64,000 nt of DNA from G965202915 sp965205955 (GCA_965205955.1 OZ242192.1:868001-932000), one strand, 5' to 3'. Counted from the first letter of the stretch, positions 25,401-29,231 are shown. Notes: a model not told the origin generated them from the letters alone. A program made the numbers and translations.

Positions 25401-28093
25401 CGGCGCCGGCGGTGACGACTGCGGATGAGTATACGATCGGGCTGGTGGTGAATGACGGCACGCTGGATTCGCCTGAAGTGATGATTGTGGTGACGGTCAA
25501 CCCGGCCGGCGCGAACAATGCGCCGGTGGCGGTGATCGCCGAGGGCGCGACCTTGGCGGTGAACGCCGGCACAAGCGTGACGTTGGACGGTGCCGGCAGC
25601 AATGATCTGGATGGCGATATGCTGGCTTATACCTGGCGGGTAGTGATTGACGGTGTCCCGGCGTTGATACTGGCTACCACCAATCAGCCGACCCTGAGCT
25701 TCACGGCGCCGACGGTGACGACTGCGGATGACTATACGATCGGGCTGATCGTGAATGACGGCACGGAGGATTCGTCGGAGGCGACGATTGTGGTGACGGT
25801 CAGCCCGGCGGGCACGAACAATGCGCCGGTGGCGGTGATCGACGAGGGCGCGACCTTGGCGGTGAACGCCGGTGCGGGCGTGACGTTGAACAGTACCGGT
25901 AGCAATGATCCGGATGGCGATACGATTGCCGCCTATACCTGGCGGGTTGTGACTGACGGTGTCCCGGCGTTGACACTGACTACCGTCGATCAGCCGTCCC
26001 TGAGCTTCACGGCGCCGGCGGTGACGACGACTGCGGATGATTATACGATCGGGCTGGTGGTGAATGACGGCACGGAGGATTCGCCGGAGGTGATGATTGT
26101 GGTGACGGTCAGCCCGCCCGGCACGCCGGTGGCTGTGATTGATCAGGATTCGCCCCTGCCGGTGCAGGCCAATACAGGCGTGACGTTGACCAGTACCGGC
26201 AGCAGTGATCCGGATAGCGATCCGCTGACGTATACCTGGCGGATCGTGACTGACGGCATCCCGGCGTTGATACTGACTACGGTCGATCAGCCGACCCTGA
26301 GCTTTGTGGCGCCGGCGGTGACGACTGCGGATGAGTATACGATCGGGCTGGTGGTGAATGATGGCGTGCTGGATTCGCCGGAGGCGATCATTGTGGTGAC
26401 GGTCAACCCGGCGGGCACGAACCGTCCTCCGACGGCGGTGATCGCCGGCGGGGGGACCGTGCCGGCCGGCGCAACTGTGATCTTGACTGGTACCGGCAGC
26501 AGCGATCCGGATGGCGATACGATTGCCACCTATGCCTGGCGGGTAGTGACCAACGGTGTCCCGGCGCTGACACTGGCTACCGTCGATCAGCCGACCCTGC
26601 GCTTCACGGCGCCGGCGGTGACGGTTGCGGATGACTACACGATCGGACTGGTGGTGAATGATGGCACGCTGTTTTCGGCGGAGGCGGTCGTGGTAGTGCG
26701 GGTCATACTGGCCACCCCCGGCCCGACACCGGAGCAGGCGGCGCTGCTGCATGAGGAAATCGCTCCACAGGCTTTGCAGACGGTGGCTGGCAATGTGATT
26801 GCCTCGTTAGGCGCCCGTATCGAGACGACGGTCCAGGGCGCCTCCACCGACGGTGTGCGGCTGGACGGTCAAGGCATGGAGGGGGATGGGGCGGCCATCC
26901 TGCTGGGTTTCCTGGACAAGGCGCCGGAATATACGCGCTCGATCCAGGAGGGCACTCTGAATTGGAAGCGGATGCTGGCCAATTCTTCTTTCAGTCTGAA
27001 TGCCGCCGGTGACGGTTATGCAGGCGGCGGCCTGGGCGTATGGGGCAGCGGCTACTATACGGAGTTTAACGGAGACGAAAACGATCTCGATTGGGATGGC
27101 GATTCCTACGGCTTCCAGGTCGGCACAGATACCCGCTGGAGGAACAATCTGCTGACGGGCATAGCGGTTTCGTGGAGCGAGGGCGACGTGGAATACAGCC
27201 TGGGCGGGGCGGATGCCGACCGGGGCGATTATATCCTGACCCTGACCGGCATCCATCCGTATCTGGGCTGGTCGAGCAGGGACGGCCGGATGAGTCTGTG
27301 GGCGAGCGCGGGCTATGCGGACGGCAAGATAGAGATCGAGCCGGACGAGGGCGTAGAGCGGGAGCATGACACCACGGTAGTTTCGTTGGCGGGCGGCTTC
27401 ACGCGCAGTTTGACGGACGTTCTGAGGATCAAGGGTGATTTCTCCGGCCTGGATGCCGACATCGATGAAGCGGACGAGGTGATCAATGACGGTGATTTGA
27501 GCATAGACAGTCAACGGTTACGGCTGTTATTGGAGGGCCGCTATCAACAGCGCTTGCGCGGCGGCGGCACTCTGTCGCAAAGCGCCGAGGTAGGCTACCG
27601 TCTGGAGGAGGGCGACAGTGAGGCGGACACGGATGGCACCGAGGTAGGCGGCAGCGTGGACTACCACAATCCGGCCACCGGCTTCAGCGTATCGGGCAAG
27701 GTACGCGCCCTGGTAGGCAACGATGATTACCGGGAGTGGGGAGTCTCCGGCCTGATCCGCCTGGAATCGGGCGCCCAGGGACTGTCCTTCACGCTGGAAC
27801 CGGGCTACGGCGACACGGCCGGCAGCGCCGGTGAGCTATGGCAACGGAAAACCCCATATCTGGAGACGGGGCGCCAGAGCTACGGCGCCCGGATGAAGAT
27901 GCACCTGGGCTATGGCTTGCACGGCGGCATTATGCCATACACCGAGGTGACGAGCGGCGAGGCGCTACGCAGTTTCCGCATGGGCGTGAAGTGGCAGTTA
28001 GGCAAGGCGCTGGATCTGAATCTCTTCGGCGAGCAGTATGAAGCGGACGAGAGTGATAATAGCCTGCAATTGGAAGGGAAGTTGGAGTTTTAG
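1436..28093 (+). CDS. giant LRR/cadherin-like/PKD autotransporter-like surface protein (8,885 aa)
   Basis: An uninterrupted reading frame for a protein of roughly 0.9 MDa. Residues 1-57 form an extended signal peptide (RRRRWW, hydrophobic core, cleavage near APVSAIAQ). An N-terminal domain starting CDGALTWTGIAPDCL follows and is shared with the second giant gene. Two putative-Ig (He_PIG-like) domains (about 247-440) and further Ig-like domains come next. From about residue 655 there are 17 modules. Each holds a beta domain (TLTEANLFA, DFTVSDT, SGHTGSGDL), a CGRT cap, 2-10 leucine-rich repeats (about 89 in all by hand count), an AHFVCSR cap, and usually a cadherin-like beta-sandwich (LSALTISDGVLTPAFDP). 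Five PKD-like domains follow (about 7925-8425), then a linker helix and a beta-barrel ending in aromatic F (LQLEGKLEF). The barrel and signal indicate export to the outer membrane as a type V adhesin. No secretion partner genes lie nearby. The ligand is unknown. Confidence 0.9.
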   Translation: MTQLKRLASCDIDNPVTCRPETSNRRRRWWYAGALGRLLAMLAAACTLIAPVSAIAQTCDGALTWTGIAPDCLAGGASYRILFVTAGVRDASSSNINTYNTFVQGQADVATGTPFSGVTFRALGSTASTDARDNTMTTGTGEQIFYYRGNKVADNYADLYDGSWDTNSPRDQNGASSFANSVWTGTTSAGVGASGNTLGSSSVVAALPTDGGDGDILNNGSFENRFDLRLYALSAVQTAPFSPDTGAVPAFDPAASIPDQVYISQRDIGSITLPAATGGDGALTYSITPALPAGLTLTGNVLTGNVNTAPTGPTTYTYRVSDSDSNTTDTDTLTFTIEFLDQNGRFAPMFSSTASIPAQIYTEGVDIGAVTLPRGYGGSDGVFVYSTTPALPDGLTLNGRILTGAPGTVQTATSYTYVVNDGDEFREANDFSTLTFAITIEVSPNQPPVITIPSDAAALVRAGDPVAFTVTGTDPDGDDGDLTFGVTASPTANVGAVFNTASGAFSWTPAATHVGVNTFTFRVTDGNPGGIVTATHTILVIPADAPAIAEYNETVNEGVPIPGLATVVTPPAGVSPVYTYTITDRDTLPALIANSLVPTTGVFSRQFPCDQLDTGQTAYAFEWELRNSDGDLVAGAQAGALTLANDPACVTPITATLTGPLTEVELFATPAPTVTVELDATEYVDPLDTSRFTVTENIPGIVTISSVARTSATVATLTLAYNNVDIIAPGIIRITVLAAGHTNSGDLRTNNLIITPRPGVNICGRTPQVRDAIVALSTDPDCTAVNDLATITDLSVSGRGVTALQSGDFAGMTGLNTLALSNNQLTTLPADIFAGLPALGILDLENNSLSSLEPATFVGLTMLGQLELDQNQLTTLPADIFAGLPALGILDLASNQFEALPATVFNQLAAITTLRLNGNPFTPATGLPAGIFDEILDSITGGAGTALTVDDTARAGHFVCSRADVAAVLAATASVTDCLRITTTELNTFVQADTVLSALTISDGVLTPAFDPATDAYTVAVQNSVASVTVTPTARQSNATITVAVAPTTSGNPSAALMLTEGTPLAVEIIVTAPGGGTATYTVTVSRPADTSVAATLTGTLTETNLFAGDVDLTLALAGTRFENGVAPADFSLSDTIDGDLSIARVTILPSSSSATATVRLTHSGEDITAPGTVTMTLLASGHTGSDNLAAGSLNVTISTGANICGRTRLVRERIIAASTATECTSVTDLATITDITLFGRVVATLQSGDFAGLDALSTLDLGLNDLQSLPADIFNGLDTLTRLHLNRNQLTTLDANVFAGLNALRTLRLANNPFTANTGLPPGIFDDVVDTLGTISTRGSAGFSVDDNVRNAHFICSRDDFDAIVAFTTGVDCLRITTAQLAAFTNADASLRTLTTSVGELRPAFDPEVTAYNVAVAADVESITVRPTANEDAAITTVNGATVASSSSSTPIALTAGAAVPITIVVTGGDGSAERTYTIMVTRGGAAAALSAASPLTEAVLFGGAGPRTVQVDMERTEFVGTADLTGADFTVTETIDGTVSPVSDVTRTSATRAFLVLEHSGEDITANGTLAVTVLESGHTGSGDLITNTIPVTASAGANVCGRTAEVVAEIVNQSSASECTSITDLATITLLDLRGDGIDALQSGDFAGLSALGQLNLFNNNLETLPLDVFAGLTTVDELFINTNNFASLPVGIFDGLTALANLALADNPFTPGTGLPAGIFDDVLDTLGPVATGGGVGLAVDAVGRAAHFVCSRDDADSVVATTAGVDNCLRITAAQLTAFPMIDATLSALTISDGVLTPAFNPATDAYDVTVQNTLASVTVTPTANQSGAAITVQNVAVTSGNPSADLMLAAGASLDIVIEVTAPDDITTETYTVTVTRPAGGTTATLVGTLTEANLFAGSVTVTMTLTGDQFLLPAVSDFRISDTIDGDLRITGVTAASTVTSTVTITLAYSGEDITADGEVMMTLLSSGLDSGSVDLATNSLMITASEGTNVCRRTAQVRDGIVAARSASDCTSVTFIFSTSFLDLNGQGISTLQSGDFAGLSNMTNLNLANNDLSSLPPGIFNGLAGLQDLFLSGNDLSSLPDNVFSGLTMLRRLFLSETGLSTLDANTFGGLNALSGLDFVDNDMLTPGTGLPAGIFDDVIDTLGAIDTDFNVDDTVRAAHFVCSRPDFAAIEAANGDTDCLLISSAQLTAITDLDASLSALTISAGELRPAFDPATTAYDVAVADSVATVTITPTANEDVATITVNGDDLDSGTASDAITLTSGTAVPVTVVVTAGDGSTERTYTVMVTRGAPAAVLAVGTPLTEASLFGIASNRRAQVDLERTEFVGTADLTTDDFTVSDTLDGTVSLASVQRTGASRALLTLEHSGEDITANGVISITVLASGHTGSGDLVTNTIPITASAGANICGRTPAVRDAILAASSATECTSVTDLATLLDSGSESLDLSGQTLTALRPGDFAGLTGLINLDLSNNRLASLPVGIFDDLSAVGGLRLNNNRLVSLDPEIFDGFDDSLFGIRLSNNLLESLPADIFAGIPNVAGELTLDNNRLTELPATIFDGINRGNVAGVRLFNNPWTPGTGLPAGVFDGLIGGFITTGLAGFSVDAAVRAAHFVCSRPDAALVVASVSTTIASPTTAGQCPVITSAQLDAFIQTDTSLSALGISAGTLVPDFDRAINAYTVAVQVGVGEVTITPTANQGGAITVEGEDVNSGSASDPLDLVAGTPLVVDIEVTALDGSTTGAHTVTVTRAATGGASAALSGTITEANLFAGAAVATMTLTDTGFESGVAPADFGISDNIDGDLSITGVTVADGSTLTATIMLTHSGGDITSGELSITLLDSGHTGSGNLPAGTLAITASAGDYVCGRTAAVQAAITTASANDNCTNITDLDTITALDLSNRGITRLQDGDLDGLDALATLALAGNPFTAGGLPAGIFDGVLDTLGDVGTAFTVDNAVRQAHFICSRADGGAIVAATAGVTDCLRITQAQLTAFPAIDASLSALTLSVGDLMPSFDPATTNYNVGVGDVESVTVTPTANQSGATITVNGADVDSGSASVAVTLTANMPETITIQVTATDTSITRDYVVMVTREGAAAALVVLTVLNEASLFSDTASFRQVALVLERTEFVPAADLSGDDFTVSDTVDGTVSLASVSRDDATNATITLEYTGTDITANGGVSITVLASAHTGSGDLITNTQPIIASDGVNICGRTAQVQDIIIGISSASECTGITDLDTITNLNIGAQNITALQSGDFAGMSGLQQLRMGANSISTLPADIFAGLTELVVLGLGNIGLSSIDANTFAGLTMLGQLELQGNQLTSLPAGIFDGLRALLILELQNNRLEELPAGIFDDLDSLNSPSFGGNRFTPGTGLPAGILDEILDTVTDMPGATFAVDDNVRNAHFVCSSPLVDAIVAATTGVTDCFRITSAQLTAFGMVDTSLSALTVSDGILTPAFDPAVDTYTVAVQLGVPRVTITPTATQDGATITVAGTTVTSGSSIAVPASPAALTAGVGLDIAIEVTAPDTTTTDIYTVTATRGGPGMTPPRADVSGTITESDLFAGTAVVTMTLRETEFVAAADLMPDDFNLSDTVEGDISIAGVTRDSTTAATIMLAHSGEDITAGELILDLLATGHTGSGTLPAGSLAITASAGEYICDRTAAVRDAITTASAGDDCTNITDLATITALDLSNRGITRLQDGDLDGLAALATLALAGNPFTAGGLPAGIFDDVLDTLGDVGTAFTVDNAVRQAHFICSRADGGAIVAATAGVTDCLRITEAQLTAFPAIDASLSALTLSAGDLMPSFDPAITNYNVGVDAGSVTVTPTANQSGAVISVNGATVVSGSASVAVPLVAGTAVPITIQVTATDTSTTRDYVVMVTRGGAVASVVDAGGFPVTEARLSNITTLRRVQVFVNVERTEFVPSADLTGDDFIVSDTLDGTVSLTSSFSRTSATQALLTLEYSGEDITTDGGISITVLASAHTGSGDLITNTLPVTASTGVNVCGRTAQVRDEIVEQSSSPTDECSGIADLDTITELFMNNQGITALQSGDFAGMSGLETLQMNNNRFTTLPADIFSGLTALDELSMANGQLTTLPPGIFDGLPALTDLTLSINRLATLPAGIFADLSAVDRLLLNTNRFAALDADVFNGLNRLLNLDLTANPFTPGTGLPAGIFDDILDTAVGIGIQIGAAGVAAHFVCILPVADLVVAATAGVDFCQFISSAQLAAFALTDTSLSALTISSGDALIPGFAPGVTAYTVGVLNRFDPITVTPTASQPGAMITVQGNDVNSGSASAAIMLDEGTPVPIEIIVTAPDTTTMQTITVTATREGAPTAELAGTLTEANLFAATAPTVTVTLTGTDYVEAGELMPDDFGVTDGLTDGTVSITEVARTSNRVATLTLGYDDIDITANGRLSLTVLETAHSDTGNLGAGGIDITASTGTNVCGRTAQVVAGIIALSTGSECTNADDLATITDLRLGAQGIAELRNGDFAGLSGLTILTLDNNRLETLPADIFDGLMALEGLNLSINRFTTLPADIFDGLTALRTMSLAGTSLGGVIMGTLETLPADIFDGTALVGLSLIDNPFTPETGLPAGIFDDILGTLGPFGTNVNDEFGIDNRVRNAHFICIRDDADAIVAFTSGVDDCLRISTGDLTAFFASDATLSALTISDGVLSPAFDLATVAYTVAVQNSVESVTVTPTASQPMATITVEGTVVATSVAIDVDEGMTTAISIAVNSPDTSSTVTYTINVTRPAATGVPTAMLSGTLTEADLFADTAMVTVTLTGTEFVEAGELMADDFAVTDTIDGTVSVTGVTRTSVTEATLALGYDDVDVVATDGSLEVAVRASGHTGAGNLAAGRLVISASDDTNVCGRTAQVEAGILATFTPAATDCTNVDLATIAGALDLSGAGITALLPGDFAGLAALTVLNLSGNSVETLPAGVFDDLAALTVLNLSGNMLETLPADLLDTLTALQVLGLADNRLNALAATVFEDLVLLQELVLSGNRLSALDAGQFGGLVALRILDLSGNTLSVLATGQFGGLAALQILDLSGNMLGTVAAARFGSLVALQTLDLSGNRLGTLDAGALQGLNTLVNLSLTGNTFTPGTGLPSGVFDGVLDTLGAIGAGPTGFIVDENVRAGHFICSRPEASLIVAGTGGVSDCLRVTAAQLAAFATRDSSLMALTLSDGALVPAFAPTLTSYSAGVADDVATVTVTPTANQAAATITITVDGTGTPVNSGEASAPIPLTAGTPVVIEITVNAPAPSTATTTYGVTVTRGGATATLAGTVNEADLFATPAPTVTVTLLRSEYAGTLVAGNFMLSDTIDGTVSITGVERTSTTVATLTLGYDNVDVTAADGTLSVTVLATGHTGSGSLSSLSLPIAQSSGANVCGRTAEVVADIVDESSASECTSITDLATITTVDLSNMMIATLQSGDFAGLTGLTVLDLDQNRLTALPADLFNGLSALTALRLQDNRLTALDADQFDGLTALTLLGLNINQFTSLPADLFDGLTAVSTLTLGNNPYTPGTGLPAGIFDDVLDTLGSFGINTDATARAAHFVCSRDDADAVVAFTAGVQFCQNISSAQLNTFVQADTGLSALTISAGALSPPFDPATDAYNVAVLNSVESVTVTPTARQSSATITVQTMAVTSGSASDPFMLTAGTPLAINIVVTARDGSTMGTYTVTVSRPAMGGATAVLAGTLTEANLFARAATATVTLMGTEYVSGLSEADFTLSADVPGTVELVSVVRTSTTVATLTLSHSGGDIIAADGELMMNLLASGHTGATALATNGLTIAPSDGMNICDRTEAVRDAILDGFTATVCADVSVAQLASITSLDLSSSAIPALQSGDFAGLSGLTSLNLNDDGFTPTNSLSPLPADIFAGLTALQTLTLINNDLTTLDANQFAGLSALTILDLRQNSITALPAGLFTGLTALEELRLGGNQIAALDAAQFAGLSALQNLRLDRNRFTALDADQFAGLTALTNLSVDRNQLTALDADQFDGLTALTILSLNGNQFATLPADLFDGLDALGNLNLNENQFATLPADLFDGLDALGALDLTSNPFTADTGLPVGIFDDVIDSLLATFGGNFLIVDTVGRFAHFVCSRADANAVVAATAGVEDCIFISSAQLNAFVNTDASLTELTISDGALVPAFDPAIFAYTVAVANDVATVTVTPTARQTVSTITVNGLAVNSGEASLPITLTLNTPEDVPVVVTTGDGSTERTYTIMVTPGGATATLRAVNSLTEQGLFAGQINFRAVRVDLERTEFVDAADLTGADFTVSDTLDGTVSLASDVRRDSDILAFLVLEYSGEDITADGTLSVTVLESAHTRSGDLRTNTVPVTASAGANVCGRTPAVVAEIEDVSVASECTNITDLATIAELDFTRPAPGGGITALQSGDFAGMTGLTTLRFNRNSLTTLPADIFAGLSALETLDLFSNNLNTLPDGVFAGLTSVESLFINSNNFASLPDGIFDGLTALENLALANNPFTAGGLPAGIFDDVLDSLGDVAISGGVGLAVDAVGRAAHFVCSLDDADAIVAATMGVTECLRITSAQLDAFRAADTRLSALTISDGVLVPDFDPGTDAYNVAVLGSMASVTVTPTANQPGASLTVQTMAVTSGSASGAIALTAGTPLDIVIVVTASDGMTTGTYTLTVSRPAGGATAMLVALTPLTEANLFAGTVMATLTLMDTAYPFTVTAADFSLSDDVAGTVSLIDVARNSATVATLTLSHSGEDIAATGILMMTLLASGHTGSDNLATNGLAITASAGANICDRTAEVVTAIVASSADTDCTNVGDLATITTVDLTNMGVTMLESGDFAGMPGLTSLLLANNGLSALPADIFDGLALVNLALLGNSFTVDTGLPAGVFDDVLGSLDPIATSGTSGFVVDANVRGAHFVCSRDDSNDIVTATDGVTDCLRITAAQFDAVVGNVMLSALTISEGTLDPAFDPAVTAVTDYAVTVANSVANVTVTPTAASSFSTITVNGTPVVSGMASTAIALAEGATLDVVIVVTADDGTTRAYTVAVTRLPAGATATLSSTTLTEANLFAGTAMVTVTVVGTEFVGAPMAGDFMVGDTVDGTVSLSSVDRTSPTVATLTLDYDDMDITANGTLSVTVLAAGHTGTGDVPTVPLTITASTGTNVCGRTAQVREEIVTAFAPTDCTSVGDLATITTLNLNSQSISALQSGDFAGLTGLTTLDLSDNSITALPVDIFAGLTALEVLTFVGNRGLTTLPENIFAGLTALNILNLADNELTALLAGVFDGLGNLGSLFLNDNSLTALPADIFDDLDNLGSLFLEDNGLTALPADIFEGPDSLVALILFGNDFTAGTGLPDGVFDPVLGTLGDIATSGTSGLVIDDNVREAHFVCSRADFAAIVMATAGVTDCLRITSMQLADALAGLPTATLAASTPLTEANLDGATVTVTLADTEYMDPLLSSHFMLVEDVEGDVTVASVLRTSPTVATLTLAHSGDILDDGELSMSVLAAGHTGTGDLPAGSVPITATSATAMLTGTLTEANLFAGTATVTMTLTGTEFVGASELMASDFTLTDTVDGTVSASSVDRTSPTVATLTLGYDDMDITANGTLSVTLLDGGHTGAGNVLAGNTAPITASAGTNVCGRTAQVRDGIVGVSSATECTSITDLASITRLNLFSQSIGSLQPGDFAGLTALEFLFLFNNDLEALPATIFAGLTSLHTLSLPNNDLEALPATIFDGLDRLSTLFLRDNPFTADTGLPAGIFDDVLDTLGAITTSTTGSGFVIDQTVRDAHFVCSRPDFAAIVTATTGVTDCLRITVAQLDAALLTLPTATLAASPALTEANLDGAMVTVTLARSEYVDTLLASYFMLTDTVAGDVTVASVLRSSTTVATVTLAYSGTALIGDGTLSMTLQAAGHTEAGDLLAGTLPITANRAPVAVIAEGGTLSVDADASVTLNSTGSSDPDGDTIAAYAWRVVTDGIPALTLATTNLATLDFTAPAVTTADEYTIGLVVNDGTLDSPEVMIVVTVNPAGANNAPVAVIAEGATLAVNAGTSVTLDGAGSNDLDGDMLAYTWRVVIDGVPALILATTNQPTLSFTAPTVTTADDYTIGLIVNDGTEDSSEATIVVTVSPAGTNNAPVAVIDEGATLAVNAGAGVTLNSTGSNDPDGDTIAAYTWRVVTDGVPALTLTTVDQPSLSFTAPAVTTTADDYTIGLVVNDGTEDSPEVMIVVTVSPPGTPVAVIDQDSPLPVQANTGVTLTSTGSSDPDSDPLTYTWRIVTDGIPALILTTVDQPTLSFVAPAVTTADEYTIGLVVNDGVLDSPEAIIVVTVNPAGTNRPPTAVIAGGGTVPAGATVILTGTGSSDPDGDTIATYAWRVVTNGVPALTLATVDQPTLRFTAPAVTVADDYTIGLVVNDGTLFSAEAVVVVRVILATPGPTPEQAALLHEEIAPQALQTVAGNVIASLGARIETTVQGASTDGVRLDGQGMEGDGAAILLGFLDKAPEYTRSIQEGTLNWKRMLANSSFSLNAAGDGYAGGGLGVWGSGYYTEFNGDENDLDWDGDSYGFQVGTDTRWRNNLLTGIAVSWSEGDVEYSLGGADADRGDYILTLTGIHPYLGWSSRDGRMSLWASAGYADGKIEIEPDEGVEREHDTTVVSLAGGFTRSLTDVLRIKGDFSGLDADIDEADEVINDGDLSIDSQRLRLLLEGRYQQRLRGGGTLSQSAEVGYRLEEGDSEADTDGTEVGGSVDYHNPATGFSVSGKVRALVGNDDYREWGVSGLIRLESGAQGLSFTLEPGYGDTAGSAGELWQRKTPYLETGRQSYGARMKMHLGYGLHGGIMPYTEVTSGEALRSFRMGVKWQLGKALDLNLFGEQYEADESDNSLQLEGKLEF
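3400..25200 (+). repeat. array of 17 LRR/cadherin-like coding modules
   Basis: The CGRT-type cap codons mark the modules at about 3721, 5047, 6241, 7429, 8683, 10050, 11087, 12427, 13471, 14799, 16078, 17638, 18880, 20529, 21800, 22912 and 24338. Spacing is about 1.0-1.6 kb and depends mainly on how many 24-residue LRR units (72 bp) each holds. Modules 6 and 8 have only two LRRs; module 13 has ten. Modules 16 and 17 lack the cadherin-like domain, and two beta domains sit back to back before module 17. Confidence 0.85.
10040..14790 (+). repeat. two-module tandem duplication of about 2.38 kb inside the giant gene
   Basis: Module 6 (from about 10050) is nearly identical to module 8 (from about 12427), including the odd short LRR block with RGITRLQDGDLDGL and AVRQAHFICSRADGG. 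Module 7 (about 11087) resembles module 9 (about 13471), with DFAGMSGL and TITxL blocks. The offsets, 2,377 and 2,384 bases, agree, so the pair was copied as one unit. Module 7/9 have diverged more than 6/8. Confidence 0.65.
25207..26710 (+). repeat. five tandem PKD-like domain repeats
   Basis: Five copies of about 95 codons begin with PVAVIAEG or variants and contain TGSSDPDGD, YAWRV, LSFTAPAVTTADxYTIG and LVVNDGT. These are features of PKD/REJ-type beta-sandwich domains. They lie between the last LRR module and the beta-barrel and probably act as a stalk. A single similar domain occurs in the second giant protein near residue 460. Confidence 0.75.
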
Positions 28094-28105
28094 ATTGTAC
28101 CCTCA

Positions 28106-28135
28106 TTGAGTGACTCCCCTGGGGGAGTCACTCAA
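28106..28135. terminator. perfect hairpin after the first giant gene
   Basis: TTGAGTGACTCCCC (28106-28119) and its exact complement (28122-28135) form a 14-bp stem around TG, 12 bases after the stop codon. No T-run follows, so it may act as an mRNA-stabilising or Rho-linked 3' structure rather than a classic intrinsic terminator. The same 30 bases follow the second giant gene (51731-51760). Confidence 0.5.
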
Positions 28136-28209
28136 CCCTCACCCCCGGCCCCTCTCCCAAAGGGAGAGGGGGGTTAGATTGAAGCACCTTTAACTCCCCC
28201 CTGACAAGG
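28136..28209. repeat. REP-like repeats flanking the IS481-type element (left side)
   Basis: Holds CCCTCACCCCCGGCCCCTCTCCCAAAGGGAGAGGGG and a half of the CCCCCTGACAAGGGGGG palindrome. The palindrome is split by the insertion sequence; its other half resumes at 29232. Confidence 0.7.
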
Positions 28210-29155
28210 TGTTACATCCCGTGTGATCGCTCAAGACCTCGCTGGGAGATTTATAGCCCAGGCAGGTTAAGCGGGTTCGGTTGTAGTTGTTCACAAATGT
28301 GTGGATGAACTGGTTTCTTTGCTCGTGGTTGTGGAATCGGTTCTTGCTCCAGTTGCTTTTGAGTTGTGGCTGGCTGCGCAATGCCTCACTCAAACGGCGA
28401 TTGAATCGCTCCACCATGCCGTTGGTCTGCGGTCGAAACGGGCGAATGAGACGATGCTCAATATGATGCTCACGGCACACCCGGTCAAACGGATGCGTAC
28501 CACTTGGTTTGCCGTCTGGCTTGCCTTTCTTGTCCACTGCAAAGCGGTCTGTGAAGCCTCCATCGTTGTCGGTAAGCAGGGTATGCACCGGGTGGGGAAA
28601 CGCATCCAGGAACTCACGCAGACACTGCGAGGTCGTGGCGGCATCGCGGCGCGCAATGATTTTCACCCAGACAAAGCGCGTAGCCCGGTCAATCGCCACC
28701 AGCACATAGCTGCGTTGCTTCTTGAGCTTGCTCAACACCTTGAAGTCCATATGGATAAACCCGCACGTGGCCTGCTCGAAACAGCCGAAGTCACGCGACT
28801 GCTTGACTTGCGGCAGCCGGTTTACGCCTAAGCGCTTGAAGCAGCGATGGATCGCACTGCGACTGAAGGTCTGGGGAAAACAGCGGTTCATCACCTCAAC
28901 CACATCATCCAGCGACAAGCGCAAGCGTAGCCGCAACTCGGTGATAATCTCCTCGTGCTGCGGCGACGTGCTCGGATTGAGGTTATGACGCGTGTGGGAG
29001 CCGTCATAGATGCGCCCGGCCCGCAGCCACTTGTAAATCGTAGGCAGAGAGACTCCGAGCTCACGCGACAAGGTCGGTGCGCTCTTGTTTGAGGTCTGAA
29101 TATACTTTCGTGTGGCCGGCGTTGTGGTGGCCAGCTTATGTAATTTAATCTCCAC
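28190..29155 (-). CDS. IS481-family transposase (rve/DDE), copy 1
   Basis: A 321-residue transposase. It has an N-terminal helix-turn-helix (LSRELGVSLPTIYKWLRAG, about 29-48), a second HTH region around 80-110, and an integrase core. The catalytic acids fit D137 (IHMDF), D196/D198 (LTDNDGG) and E249 (GMVERFNRR). A closing YNxxRxxxxLGYKSP motif is typical of the family. The frame has no stop codon inside the element: it runs through the terminal repeat (last IS codons HTGCN) into flanking repeat DNA and stops at 28190, adding LSGGS. The second copy ends differently (QREREKPK) for the same reason. It lies 96 bp beyond the giant gene, in the opposite orientation. Confidence 0.9.
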   Translation of the reverse strand: MEIKLHKLATTTPATRKYIQTSNKSAPTLSRELGVSLPTIYKWLRAGRIYDGSHTRHNLNPSTSPQHEEIITELRLRLRLSLDDVVEVMNRCFPQTFSRSAIHRCFKRLGVNRLPQVKQSRDFGCFEQATCGFIHMDFKVLSKLKKQRSYVLVAIDRATRFVWVKIIARRDAATTSQCLREFLDAFPHPVHTLLTDNDGGFTDRFAVDKKGKPDGKPSGTHPFDRVCREHHIEHRLIRPFRPQTNGMVERFNRRLSEALRSQPQLKSNWSKNRFHNHEQRNQFIHTFVNNYNRTRLTCLGYKSPSEVLSDHTGCNTLSGGS

Positions 29156-29231
29156 TTTTTAACCTCCTCTGAACGTATTGAATACCGGATTGGATTGAAA
29201 GAGAGTATATCCTATCATACGGCACAAAACA
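28210..29231 (-). mobile_element. IS481-type insertion sequence, copy 1
   Basis: A 1,022-bp element with imperfect terminal inverted repeats. The left end is TGTTACATCCCGTGTGAT; the right end complement is TGTTTTGTGCCGTATGAT (13 of 18 match). It is flanked by a perfect 6-bp target duplication ACAAGG (28204-28209 and 29232-29237) and lies in a REP-like palindrome. Copy 2 (52066-53087) has the same length and ends, which fixes the borders. Confidence 0.85.

Noticed and set aside
1436..28093. Type I secreted RTX adhesin
   Set aside because: There are no GGxGxD nonapeptide repeats, and the C-terminus is a beta-barrel ending in F, which fits type V secretion; no HlyB/HlyD/TolC genes are adjacent.
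28301..28831. 176-codon plus-strand frames opposite both IS481-type transposases (also 52157-52687)
   Set aside because: They are antisense to the transposase core and carry no recognisable domain.
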